Assembly (NCBI GenBank): GCA_964405375.1
Contig: CAYONQ010000017.1
Span: 1-40,431 of the forward strand
Direction of reading: 5' to 3'
Length of the DNA: 40,431 nucleotides
Origin: CAYONQ01 sp964405375
Lineage (GTDB): Bacteria > Planctomycetota > Phycisphaerae > Sedimentisphaerales > Anaerobacaceae
In this document: piece by piece, positions 23,160 to 31,417 of the stretch
Position numbering within the stretch: the stretch's first letter is position 1
How the letters are laid out: the number at the start of each line of letters is the position of its first letter
Translations under genes and position numbers: made by a program
Notes under the pieces: generated by a model
What the model was told of the DNA's origin: nothing
The model's input: the letters and a program-made list of their open reading frames with translations, nothing else
Database searches by the model: none

Positions 23160-24125
23160 ATGGCGAATAATCGAACGAGAAAAGGTACGAAGACAAGCTC
23201 CTTTGGGGCTCCGGGCAGGATTAACCACGACTCATCGAGTTTCTATAACAGCAAACTTTATACCGATAGAAAGCCCCCAGAAAAAGTCAGGGTTATCGAA
23301 AATCCAATTCCTGCTGAACGTCTTGATAAAATATATTGCAAATCCAGTGAAACGATGAACGAAATTCCGGATTACAGCATCCACTTGATGGTTACGTCTC
23401 CACCTTATAATGTCAAAAAAGATTATGATGAGGACTTGTCTTTAGATGAGTACAGGGATTTACTGCGGGCTGTATTTAAGGAAACGTATAAAAAACTGGT
23501 TACGGGCGGTCGTGCCTGTGTAAATGTTGCGAATTTAGGCAGAAAGCCATACATTCCTCTGCATAGTTACATTATTGAAGATATGCTCGATATTGGTTTT
23601 TTTATGAGAGGTGAAATTATATGGAATAAGGCATCGAGCGGGAGTCCTTCTACGGCTTGGGGGAGCTGGTTGTCTGCCGGAAATCCCGTATTACGGGACA
23701 TTCATGAGTATATTCTAATTTTTTCTAAAGAGTCGTTCTCAAGAAAAAAATGCAACAAGAAAAACACTATCTCTAAAGGAGAATTTCTGGAATGGACAAA
23801 AAGTGTGTGGACGTTTCCGGCGGTTTCTGCTCAGAGCATTGGGCATCCTGCACCGTTCCCTGTGGAATTACCATACCGGCTGATTCAGCTTTACACGTTT
23901 GAAGGAGATGTTGTTCTGGACCCATTTGTTGGTAGTGGGCAGGCTTCAATCGCTGCGATAAAAGCAAACCGCCATTACATAGGGTATGACATGAACGAGG
24001 AATATGTAAAGCTGGCCGAAAAAAGGATTGCAAAATTTGAATTTGATTTTAAAACTCCTGGATTATTTGAAGTTGAAGGTCAGAAAAGGGGCAAAAAGAA
24101 GACTGTAATGTCTACGACTAAGTGA
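23160..24125 (+). CDS. beta-class DNA methyltransferase (N4-cytosine or N6-adenine)
   Basis: A 321-residue modification enzyme partnered with the upstream endonuclease. The catalytic motif IV is TSPPY at 79-83 and the AdoMet motif I is DPFVGSGQASIAA near the C-terminus, so the order is IV before I, the beta class. A Ser-Pro-Pro-Tyr core is typical of N4-methylcytosine enzymes, though N6-adenine enzymes with it also occur. Target-recognition residues should lie between, around 185-225. The ATG at 23160 sits one base after the endonuclease stop, so the two are translationally coupled; the TTG at 23109 would overlap. The N-terminus is a Lys/Arg/Ser-rich extension of ~40 residues. Confidence 0.9.
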   Translation: MANNRTRKGTKTSSFGAPGRINHDSSSFYNSKLYTDRKPPEKVRVIENPIPAERLDKIYCKSSETMNEIPDYSIHLMVTSPPYNVKKDYDEDLSLDEYRDLLRAVFKETYKKLVTGGRACVNVANLGRKPYIPLHSYIIEDMLDIGFFMRGEIIWNKASSGSPSTAWGSWLSAGNPVLRDIHEYILIFSKESFSRKKCNKKNTISKGEFLEWTKSVWTFPAVSAQSIGHPAPFPVELPYRLIQLYTFEGDVVLDPFVGSGQASIAAIKANRHYIGYDMNEEYVKLAEKRIAKFEFDFKTPGLFEVEGQKRGKKKTVMSTTK

Positions 24126-24233
24126 AAAGGCAAAAAGCACGCAACTCCACGTGAAACGCCAAGGAATCGGGGCAGGCCACCGAAGCGGAGAAAGTAGAAA
24201 GTTGAACAGGAGAGCCAGATAACCCAAGGCGTG

Positions 24234-24275
24234 GATTCCTGCTCCCGTAAGGGATAAATTTCGCAGGAATGACAA
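24234..24275. repeat. dispersed intergenic repeat, family B copy 2
   Basis: It begins GATTCCTGC and ends TTTCGCAGGAATGACAA exactly as copy 1 at 20707, with a shorter and different middle part. The inverted ends again allow a hairpin. Confidence 0.6.
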
Positions 24276-24444
24276 TTTTTAATAGATTCCGCCGCCCGGT
24301 TCCCCGCACTAAATTACCCCGCCCCAAGTTACGCCAGTTTGCTACTCGGAGCGGGACGCGGCGGCAGTGCCTATTTAGTACGGGACAAGCGGGATGACCA
24401 AGCAATTTACTATTTTCGATTTATTATTTACGATTGTATTTTTG

Positions 24445-24501
24445 AGATTCTTCGCTTCCTCCTTTGTCAAGACTACGGAGGACAAGTCGCTCAGAATGAC
24501 A
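24445..24501. repeat. dispersed intergenic repeat, family A copy 2
   Basis: It begins AGATTCTTCGCTTCC and ends GGACAAGTCGCTCAGAATGA. Both ends match the reverse complement of the element at 2385-2434 with a few changes, while the centre differs. It is placed directly downstream of the serpin gene and right of the accessory island. Confidence 0.55.
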
Positions 24502-24517
24502 GATTAAAATAGATTCT

Positions 24518-25783
24518 TTATTGCGGTGAAGAGGTCTTTGGGTTCATCATTCGGCCGATGAACAGGATGCTGCCGGAGGAGTTGTCGCGAATCAGAAATA
24601 AAAACGGATGAGCGGCACGAAAGACCACCGCCCTCGGTGCAACCGACGTTAATTTCATAGCCACCCCGGTCGCCGCGGCCGCTTCGGTGCCCTCCTCGTT
24701 GACGTGAACATAGGCCTTATGAATAACGGCTGAGATAAAAAGCTCTCTTCCGCCGGTCATCCCGGAGAAATCCGCCTTTGCCGGCGAAAAGGCATCGCCC
24801 ATTCCCATCGAGGCCAAAACATTGGCCAGCCCGAACCGGCTCGTCTGTTTGAACTTCGGGATAGAGACGATAACCTCCCGCTTGCGCAGCTTTGCCAGCC
24901 AGCCGGAAAGGTCCTCAGCCGTTAATGTCTCTTCAAAGCCGCCAATACCGTCAGCTTCTTTCGGAAGAAAAATGAACATCGACAGCTCATCGTCCACATA
25001 AGGCAGTTCCAGCGCCTGAAAACTGTCGGTTTCCATATATTTGAATTCCGCCGTCTGGTTCATCATAGACACATTGGTTTTCTCGCCGTTCGACAGAGTA
25101 AACGGGGCATCCTTCGTTTTATCCTCTTCAAATTGTCTCGCCCAGTTACCTTTAAAATAAATGGCGTTTGTCAGAACCAGCCGGGTCATCGAATCCAATA
25201 CGCCCTTGCCAATGAGATTTTTGATTTTGTTGTTGGTCTCTTTTTCCACCCAGGCGTTTATTGCCTGTCGAGCGGCCTCAGTTGCTTGCACAAAATCAAC
25301 CTCATTTAGCCCGCCGCCGTAGTTAGTCTTTACAAGCTCCAGAAATCTTCCGAGAAATCCGTATCCCTCCTGTCCCCACAATGCGTTAGCAACAGTCAAC
25401 TCGTAACCACCCTTCTCACCTCTGGCATTTAAGTCTTTTATTATTTCTCCAAACGCACAGTGTAATACGTGCTGTCGAACAGGACCTGTTGACACACCTG
25501 ATATTACCGGAAAGTGCAACACCTCGGCCATTTGCCTTTCCGTCTGTCCCCGTGCTCCCGCATAAGTCATCGCAAGGGCTGTCGAGATACTGTACGGCGA
25601 GAAGAACAGATTTCCTTCTTCGGCTCGAAGCTTCTGATAAAGCTCCAGGGCGAATTTGTTATTGCCTTCCACGACAATATCCGTGTCCGTATTTTCTTTC
25701 CCAGCCGGTTTATCCACGGCAAGGCAACCGGCCGTGGCTGCCATTACAACCACCAAGCTAACCGCATATTTAATCGCTTTCAT
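24518..25783 (-). CDS. serpin family protease inhibitor, lipoprotein
   Basis: A 421-residue serpin. The signal peptide ends in a lipobox (ATAGC, Cys20), so it is probably membrane-anchored outside the cytoplasm. Family signatures include NALWGQEGY, LTNAIYFKGNWARQF, VSIPKFK and the C-terminal HPFLFLIRD. The reactive-loop hinge EEGTEAAAATG at 363-373 has the small-residue pattern of inhibitory serpins. Counting 17 residues from the hinge puts the scissile bond near Thr379-Ser380, so the target is not obviously trypsin-like. GGAG lies upstream of the ATG at 25783. It could protect surface proteins from foreign or own proteases. Serpins are patchy in bacteria, so transfer is possible. Confidence 0.93.
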   Translation of the reverse strand: MKAIKYAVSLVVVMAATAGCLAVDKPAGKENTDTDIVVEGNNKFALELYQKLRAEEGNLFFSPYSISTALAMTYAGARGQTERQMAEVLHFPVISGVSTGPVRQHVLHCAFGEIIKDLNARGEKGGYELTVANALWGQEGYGFLGRFLELVKTNYGGGLNEVDFVQATEAARQAINAWVEKETNNKIKNLIGKGVLDSMTRLVLTNAIYFKGNWARQFEEDKTKDAPFTLSNGEKTNVSMMNQTAEFKYMETDSFQALELPYVDDELSMFIFLPKEADGIGGFEETLTAEDLSGWLAKLRKREVIVSIPKFKQTSRFGLANVLASMGMGDAFSPAKADFSGMTGGRELFISAVIHKAYVHVNEEGTEAAAATGVAMKLTSVAPRAVVFRAAHPFLFLIRDNSSGSILFIGRMMNPKTSSPQ

Positions 25784-26080
25784 ATCAATCGCTCCTTACC
25801 ATTTCCGGAACCTTTCTAAGAACCTATAACAAAATGACTCTGTATTCAAGCGGCTTATTTTCCGTCCGGACGGCGTCAGGCTGCATCGACAATGCTTTTG
25901 TATTGCCTGTTTCGCCTTCCTTGCCGGGCGAAAAAACGCTCGCTTTCGGTACAACGATTCATTTTGTTAGAGGCCCTACTTTTTCCGCCGTCGGCTTTTC
26001 GGCTGTTGACACAGCAGGGACTTAAACATTATAATATATTGGCTTTAATTGCGAAGAAATCTTTTTCAAAAGGGGCAGTT
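25784..26080. promoter_or_regulatory. divergent intergenic region, with TTGACA/TATAAT promoter at 26006-26035 (+)
   Basis: This 297-bp gap separates the divergent serpin and TPR-like genes. On plus, TTGACA (26006-26011) and TATAAT (26030-26035) are separated by 18 bases and would start transcription near 26042. A perfect 12-bp palindrome CCGTCCGGACGG lies at 25862-25873 and could be an operator. The serpin promoter is less clear; TTGAAT with TATAGG is badly spaced. Confidence 0.6.
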
Positions 26081-27049
26081 ATGAACCTGATAAAAGACGG
26101 ACCCTTATGGCGATTCAGATGGCACCTTATTATTACCGCGATAGTGCTGGTTCTGCTTGCGGTCTCCACCAACATCCCCGGCACATCCGGGGCTCGCTTA
26201 ATACCACTACTCGTATGGTGGCTTGGCCCTTTGGCACTCTTGATTGTGGTTATCACAATGCTTCTGAAGGTGTTTAAGATAGCCGAGACGTCTGTGGACA
26301 ACGGTGCAAAGCTCGACAAAATAGCCGAGACGCTGGAAAAGAACCGCTCGGTGCTGGCACAAATAAGTCAGAACACCCGTCTTAGCGAAACAGCAAAGGC
26401 GATTGCGTTCCGTGATGCGGACAGACAATCCCTGCGAGAGGCCGTCTTTGACAAGCTCCAGCAGCAGGACTTCGATACCACCTATGAAATAATCGATGAA
26501 ATCGCCGGCTCCACGGAATACCGAAAGCTGGCTGAGCAGCTCCGCGCCGAGGCGGATAAATATCGCGATGCAACCGACCAGGAGCGGACAAATCAGGTCA
26601 TAGCCCTTATCGAAAAGGTGCTCGAAGACCATCAGTGGGCCAAGGCAAGCGCTCAAATTGAAAGATTAATCAGGGCCTATCCCGATTCCGAAAAAGCAAA
26701 GGAGATGCGACAGAAACTGCTCGATAAAAAAGAAGAGCGAAAGAAGATATTGCTCAACGCCTGGGATGATGCCGTAAAGCGCCAGGCCACCGACCGCAGT
26801 CTGGAGATATTAAGGGAACTCGATTTGTACCTGACCCCCAACGAAGGACTGGCTCTGCAGGAAGCGGCAAGGGACGTTTTCAGAAACAAGCTGCACAACC
26901 TCGGCGTGCAGTTTTCGTTAGCCGTTTCCGGAAAGCAGTGGGACCAGGCGCTGGTGACAGGCCAGCAGATTATTCGCGATTTTCCGAACAGCAAAATGGC
27001 CGAGGAAATCCGGGAAAAAATAGACATCTTAAAGCAAAAAGTCCAATAG
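26081..27049 (+). CDS. membrane-anchored TPR-like/coiled-coil protein
   Basis: A 322-residue protein with two N-terminal membrane helices (~16-37, WHLIITAIVLVLLAVS, and ~45-68). A coiled coil follows, then helical repeats. Two repeats align clearly: WAKASAQIERLIRAYPDSEKA and, near the C-terminus, WDQALVTGQQIIRDFPNSKMA. Each ends in a glutamate/lysine-rich helix, as in tetratricopeptide-type units. No enzymatic motif is present. It probably acts as a scaffold on the cytoplasmic face of the membrane. The ATG at 26081 has AAGGGG upstream and the promoter above; in-frame extensions to 25892 overlap the promoter and are rejected. Confidence 0.8.
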   Translation: MNLIKDGPLWRFRWHLIITAIVLVLLAVSTNIPGTSGARLIPLLVWWLGPLALLIVVITMLLKVFKIAETSVDNGAKLDKIAETLEKNRSVLAQISQNTRLSETAKAIAFRDADRQSLREAVFDKLQQQDFDTTYEIIDEIAGSTEYRKLAEQLRAEADKYRDATDQERTNQVIALIEKVLEDHQWAKASAQIERLIRAYPDSEKAKEMRQKLLDKKEERKKILLNAWDDAVKRQATDRSLEILRELDLYLTPNEGLALQEAARDVFRNKLHNLGVQFSLAVSGKQWDQALVTGQQIIRDFPNSKMAEEIREKIDILKQKVQ

Positions 27050-27144
27050 AGCATTTGAACCACCTGCCTCGCTTTTCCCCTGCTGATGTCATACCTAAGT
27101 GCTTTAACAACAAGATGTTAAGACAACACAAAAAACGGGCGAAA

Positions 27145-27234
27145 ATGAAAACAGAATGCGACCTCAACAAATGTGAAATATGCGTGGACGGCGCTTGCGA
27201 TGCTTACGTTACAAAGAGAGGGGACGAAAATTAG
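27145..27234 (+). CDS. possible tiny cysteine-rich protein
   Basis: A 29-codon frame, MKTECDLNKCEICVDGACDA and nine more residues. Four cysteines spaced C-x4-C-x2-C-x4-C could bind zinc or an iron-sulfur cluster. An upstream in-frame ATG at 27115 would add ten basic residues. The ribosome site is weak. Its TAG overlaps the gyrB TAA on the opposite strand. The tidy cysteine spacing is the only sign that it is real. Confidence 0.35.
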   Translation: MKTECDLNKCEICVDGACDAYVTKRGDEN

Positions 27235-29660
27235 ATGTCAAGGTTTTGAACCTCGAGTGCGTGGTCACGGATAAAGTTTCGTCGTTTTTCCACGTCGTCG
27301 CCCATCAATATGCTAAACAGCCGGTCGGCCTCGCCGGCGTCGTCGAGCTTAACGCTCAGCAGCGTCCTTGTAGCAGGGTTCATCGTCGTTTCCCACAACT
27401 GTTCGGCGTTCATCTCACCGAGGCCCTTGAAGCGTTTCATCTCGATTCCTTTACCGCCGATTTGCCTGACGGCTGAGCAGACCTGCCCGAGCGATGCGAC
27501 GTTATATTCATCCTGGTCTTTGATGAGCTGAAACTTTGTCGGCAGCAGTTCGCCGGACACAGCCGTGGCGGGCTTTAAGAGAAAATCTTTCAAGTCCAGA
27601 TGGAACTGGGTCTTTAGCTTTTCATTTATCTGATTGATGCGGGCGATTTCGTGGAGCTCTTCACCGAGAACCGTCTCCTCATCTTCAGCTTCGGATTGTT
27701 CGCCGGCCCGTTCCTTAAGTTCATCGAGCCGTTTTTCGTAATCGCTGCTATCGTAATAGAATTCCTCCTTGCCCTCGAGGCAAACACGAAACATCGGCAA
27801 CTGGGCGCCGGTATAATAGCTCTGTACGAAATCGAGGAAGTTGATGCCGCGTCTGTTCAGAACCGCTGTGATACGTTCGACGTCGGCAAGCAATTTCACA
27901 AGGTCGGCAAGCTGTTTGTCGGTGACTTTTTGCTTCTTTTTGCCGTTTTTTATGACAAGTGCCGTTCCTTCCAGTCCCCGGGCAATCATCCGCTTGTGCA
28001 TTTGACCTTCGCTGAGGATATATTCGGGCTTCTTTTTGCCCTTGACTCTGATTTCGTACAGGGGCGGCTGGGCAATGTAAATTTTATTGTTGACGAACAA
28101 CAGCTGCATTTGCCTGAAGAAAAATGTCAAAAGCAGCGTTCGTATATGTGCGCCGTCGATGTCGGCGTCGGTCATTAATATTATCTTGTCGTATCTGCAC
28201 TTTTCGAGATTAAAGTCATCGGTTCCGACGCCGGTGCCCAGGGCACTTATGATAGTTCTGATTTCGTCGTGGGCGAGCATTTTTTCGAGGCGTGCCTTTT
28301 CGACGTTGAGGATTTTACCTTTGAGAGGCAGGATTGCCTGTATGTTTCTGTCGCGGCCGGCCTTTGCTGAACCGCCTGCTGAGTCTCCTTCGACAATGAA
28401 GATTTCCGTAGAGGCCTTCTGTTTGCTCGCACAGTCCCATAGTTTGCCGGGCAGGTTTGCGCTGATTAGAGCGCCTTTGCGCCTGGTCAACTCGCGAGCT
28501 TTCCTGGCGGCCTCCCTTGCGGCGGCGGCCTGAATGGCCTTGTTCAGAATGCGTTTTGCGTCGGGAGGGTGCTCTTCGAGGAAATGACCAAGCTGCTCGT
28601 TAACAGTTGTCTCAACGAAGCTGCCAACCTCGGGATTCGTCAGCCGCACCTTTGTCTGTGCCTCGAAATGTGGGTTGGCGAGCATTACTGCAACGACGGC
28701 GGTCAAACCCTCCCGCAGGTCATCACCGGTGGTGGCCTGGCCGTTCTTTAACAGGTTGTTGGTCTTGGCGTAATAATTCATTGTGCGAGTCAGAGCGGTC
28801 TTAAAGCCCGATAGGTGGGTGCCGCCGTCGATATTACGGATGTTGTTGGCAAATACCAATATGTTCTCTGTGTAACCGTTGTTGTATTGCATGGCAATTT
28901 CGCAGCTCAGCATCGCCTCGGGGTCTTTTCTGGCGAAATAAATGACATCTTTGTGTAGATTTTCTTTACCTTCGTTGAGGTGCTTAACGAATGCCTTGAT
29001 TCCATCTTCGAACTTAAACACCTCTTTTTTGTTTTCCCTGTCGTCCTTGAAGGTGATTTTCAGCCCGGCATTCAGATAGGCCATTTCGCGTATTCGTTTG
29101 AGCAGTGTGTCATATTGAAACTCTGCGTCGCCGAATATCTCCTCGTCGGGTTTAAATGCTATTTTGGTGCCCTGTTTTTTTGCCGAACCGATTTCTTTGA
29201 CACGGCCCGTGGCGACGCCTCTGGCACATTCGAAGTGATAATGCCTGCCGTCACGATAGACATCTGCTTCGAGCCATTCGCTGAGGGCGTTAACGACGCT
29301 GACCCCTACCCCATGCAGTCCGCCGGCAACTTTATAGCTGTCGGAGTCGAACTTTCCGCCGGAATGTAGTGTTGTGAGCACAACCTCCAGCGCGCTGACG
29401 CCGGCCTCTTTGTGCTTTTTGACCGGAATACCGCGGCCGTTATCTTCCACGGTACAGCTTCCGTCGGCATTGACGCAGACGCTCACATTGTCGCAGAACC
29501 CGGCCAGTGCCTCGTCGATGGAGTTGTCCACCACCTCATAGACTAAATGGTGCAGTCCCCCACTTGAGCGGTCGCCGATGTACATATCCGGCCGTTTGCG
29601 CACCGCCTCTATGCCCCCAAGTATCTTTATGTTGCTCGCATCGTATTTATGCTCTTTCAT
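27231..29660 (-). CDS. gyrB: DNA gyrase subunit B
   Basis: ATPase subunit of the type IIA topoisomerase that introduces negative supercoils. GHKL ATPase motifs are at the N-terminus (VVDNSIDEALAG, EDNGRGIP, GGLHGVGVSVVNALS). The TOPRIM region has EGDSAGGSAKAGRDR and the metal-binding DADIDGAHIRTLLLTF. The C-terminus ends with RFKGLGEMNAEQLWETTM and MGDDVEKRRNFI. The 809 residues include an insert between the TOPRIM domain and the tail, as in proteobacterial GyrB. The ATG at 29660 matches the family start (KYDASNIKILGGIEAVRKRP); a TTG at 29714 overlapping dciA is less likely. gyrA is not in the window. Confidence 0.95.
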   Translation of the reverse strand: MKEHKYDASNIKILGGIEAVRKRPDMYIGDRSSGGLHHLVYEVVDNSIDEALAGFCDNVSVCVNADGSCTVEDNGRGIPVKKHKEAGVSALEVVLTTLHSGGKFDSDSYKVAGGLHGVGVSVVNALSEWLEADVYRDGRHYHFECARGVATGRVKEIGSAKKQGTKIAFKPDEEIFGDAEFQYDTLLKRIREMAYLNAGLKITFKDDRENKKEVFKFEDGIKAFVKHLNEGKENLHKDVIYFARKDPEAMLSCEIAMQYNNGYTENILVFANNIRNIDGGTHLSGFKTALTRTMNYYAKTNNLLKNGQATTGDDLREGLTAVVAVMLANPHFEAQTKVRLTNPEVGSFVETTVNEQLGHFLEEHPPDAKRILNKAIQAAAAREAARKARELTRRKGALISANLPGKLWDCASKQKASTEIFIVEGDSAGGSAKAGRDRNIQAILPLKGKILNVEKARLEKMLAHDEIRTIISALGTGVGTDDFNLEKCRYDKIILMTDADIDGAHIRTLLLTFFFRQMQLLFVNNKIYIAQPPLYEIRVKGKKKPEYILSEGQMHKRMIARGLEGTALVIKNGKKKQKVTDKQLADLVKLLADVERITAVLNRRGINFLDFVQSYYTGAQLPMFRVCLEGKEEFYYDSSDYEKRLDELKERAGEQSEAEDEETVLGEELHEIARINQINEKLKTQFHLDLKDFLLKPATAVSGELLPTKFQLIKDQDEYNVASLGQVCSAVRQIGGKGIEMKRFKGLGEMNAEQLWETTMNPATRTLLSVKLDDAGEADRLFSILMGDDVEKRRNFIRDHALEVQNLDI

Positions 29661-29703
29661 ATTTAGTGTCTCGTTGCTCGTGTTTCGATTTGCGAAATAT
29701 GAT

Positions 29704-30048
29704 TCAGCCAACAATGGGTTTGATGTCTTTTATTCGCGCCCGCGGACAGTGCCTCTGCAATTCTTCGAGAAGCCGGCGGCTGCACAACCGCAGCTCATAC
29801 ATATAGACCGGTGAATCTACAAGCACCTTTAATTGCCCGCCGGAGATGTCAGCCAATTTGCAGTGCCGGGCCAGCTCGGCCGGCAGCAACTCGTTCCATA
29901 ACTGCACTATTGAGCTAAACCTCGCCTGAGCTGGAGAAATCCGGTTGTCCATAAGCTCGCTTACTGTATCAGACAACCTGGTAGCACTGCGCGGCCTTCG
30001 TTTTGTCCGCCACGTAAGAATGTTACGCAGTTGTTCGGCTCCATCCAT
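29704..30048 (-). CDS. dciA: DciA-like (DUF721) helicase loader
   Basis: A 114-residue DUF721 protein. Members of this family (DciA) load the replicative helicase DnaB in bacteria lacking DnaC/DnaI. The family core is seen as VQLWNELLPAELARHCKLADISGGQLKVLVDSP, then VYMYELRLCSRRLLEEL. The N-terminal part is basic (TKRRPRSATR). It lies between dnaN and gyrB, the position DUF721 also holds in Actinobacteria. Its stop lies 44 bases before the gyrB ATG. No recF occurs in the cluster. Confidence 0.85.
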   Translation of the reverse strand: MDGAEQLRNILTWRTKRRPRSATRLSDTVSELMDNRISPAQARFSSIVQLWNELLPAELARHCKLADISGGQLKVLVDSPVYMYELRLCSRRLLEELQRHCPRARIKDIKPIVG

Positions 30049-30089
30049 GACGCATCTCGTGTCTCGTTTTTAGATTCACGAGCTCCTAA

Positions 30090-31235
30090 TCAGCCAAGAT
30101 TGATTGGCATCAGGACATAAAGGAAGTTCGTGCCGCTTTTTATCAGCCCGGGTCTGTCCTGCTGGCCTAACTCCAGCTCGAATTGCGGTGTTTTGATGAC
30201 TCGCAAGGCCTCTATCAAAAACTGCGGGTTAAAGCCAATATCAATCGGCTCGGCTTTGTAATCGATAGCCATATCGATTCTTGCATCACCGGCCTCCGGT
30301 GCTCTGCCGGAAAATACCAAAGAGTCCTTACTTATCGACAGCTTAATACCTCTGGATTCCTCACTTGTCAGCAAGGCCGAGCGGCGAACCGCACTTAATA
30401 CCGCCTCGGTTGACAGCGTCAGCTTTTTGTCATAATCGGTGGGAATTATGTCCTCATACTTTGGGAAATTGCCTTCGACGAGATTCGAGCTTATAACCAC
30501 GTTTGCACAGCTAATTAGTACCTGGTTGTCAACAAGCTTAATTACGACGTTATCCTTTTCGCCGCCGCCGACCTTATCCAGCAGCGCCATTGTCTTGGCC
30601 GGTACTATTATCTGTACTCCCAAAGCCGATTTGTCGGCTTTGGAATCAGATTTCTTTGCCGCAGGTCTCTTTTTCGGTGCTGAAACCAAATTAACCCTGG
30701 TCCGCACTAATCTTCTGCCGTCGGTGGCGACCAGAAACAGCTTCTTGTCTTTGATTTCCCACAACACGCCATTAAGCGCATAGCGGGTGCTTTCCTTAGC
30801 TGTAGCAAATAGACACCGCTCGATGCCGGCCTGGATGTCCTCGAGTTTGATTTCAACATCACCAGCCCCATCGAAGTCGGGCACTGCCGGATACTGGCTC
30901 GCCTGCTGGCCATAGATTGTAAAGTGGCTGTCAGCTCCCTTTATCTCGCAGGTGCCTTCAGCGGCCTGCATTGACAGCACCTCGTCAGCGCTTTCGCGCA
31001 CGATAGCGGCCAGGTGGTCCGCAGGGACAACGACCTCACCGGGCTGTTCGACAGTAACTTCGGAGACTAAATAGTTGATGCCAACCTCCAGGTCCGTGGC
31101 GCAGATTCGAACCTCTTTCTCACCGGCGGTGATTTTTACGCAGCGCAGTATCGGCTTCGGCGTTCGGCTCGGCACCACGGATGTCAGCAGCCCCAGGGCC
31201 TCGGCAAGAGCCGCCGTATTAAATTGTGCCTTCAT
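30090..31235 (-). CDS. dnaN: DNA polymerase III beta subunit (sliding clamp)
   Basis: Ring-shaped processivity clamp made of three similar domains, 381 residues, close to the usual ~370. Diagnostic parts are ALNGVLWE and FLVATDGRRLVRTRV in the second domain, EGNFPKYEDIIP, and the C-terminal LYVLMPINL that forms the partner-binding pocket. An unusual Lys/Ala/Ser-rich insert (KKRPAAKKSDSKADK, residues ~188-202) follows in domain 2. The ATG at 31235 has AGAGG seven bases upstream. It heads the dnaN-dciA-gyrB operon. dnaA is not adjacent. Confidence 0.96.
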   Translation of the reverse strand: MKAQFNTAALAEALGLLTSVVPSRTPKPILRCVKITAGEKEVRICATDLEVGINYLVSEVTVEQPGEVVVPADHLAAIVRESADEVLSMQAAEGTCEIKGADSHFTIYGQQASQYPAVPDFDGAGDVEIKLEDIQAGIERCLFATAKESTRYALNGVLWEIKDKKLFLVATDGRRLVRTRVNLVSAPKKRPAAKKSDSKADKSALGVQIIVPAKTMALLDKVGGGEKDNVVIKLVDNQVLISCANVVISSNLVEGNFPKYEDIIPTDYDKKLTLSTEAVLSAVRRSALLTSEESRGIKLSISKDSLVFSGRAPEAGDARIDMAIDYKAEPIDIGFNPQFLIEALRVIKTPQFELELGQQDRPGLIKSGTNFLYVLMPINLG

Positions 31236-31328
31236 AATAAACCTCTGTATGCCAAAAAAGTTACAATTTCAGACGTTCAACGCTTTATATAATACCGTAA
31301 TTTACACCAAAAGGCGCCCGTTCACAAT

Positions 31329-31363
31329 CTTTTTTCTGAAAAAAGCCCGGTATAGTTGCCGGG
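31329..31363 (-). terminator. terminator-like hairpin upstream of dnaN
   Basis: Read on minus, the stem CCCGG/CCGGG (31359-31363 and 31346-31350) encloses an 8-base loop. It is followed directly by CTTTTTT, and then by AAAAAAG, which can pair with the T-run in turn. This looks like a short intrinsic terminator, or an attenuator if dnaN transcription begins to its right. Confidence 0.4.
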
Positions 31364-31388
31364 TCGAGTATATTTTGGAAGTTTATTC

Positions 31389-31417
31389 TTGACGGCTAAA
31401 GGCAAATAGGTTTTATT
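31389..31417 (+). promoter_or_regulatory. candidate promoter for the OmpA-like gene
   Basis: TTGACG at 31389-31394 and TTTATT at 31412-31417 have a 17-base spacer. Transcription would begin near 31424, about 120 bases before the start codon. Confidence 0.4.

Larger units (their letters stand above)
24126..24517. other. repeat-rich intergenic region right of the island
   Basis: No gene was seen. The stretch holds the family B repeat, a GC-rich segment at 24284-24400 with CGGAGCGGGACGCGGCGGC, an AT microrepeat (TTTACTATTTTCGATTTATT) at 24409-24435, and the family A repeat just before the serpin stop codon. Confidence 0.55.

Noticed and set aside
24126..24400. Degenerate transposase or integrase beside the island
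   Set aside because: No frame in this stretch has a transposase or integrase motif; only repeats and GC-rich non-coding sequence.
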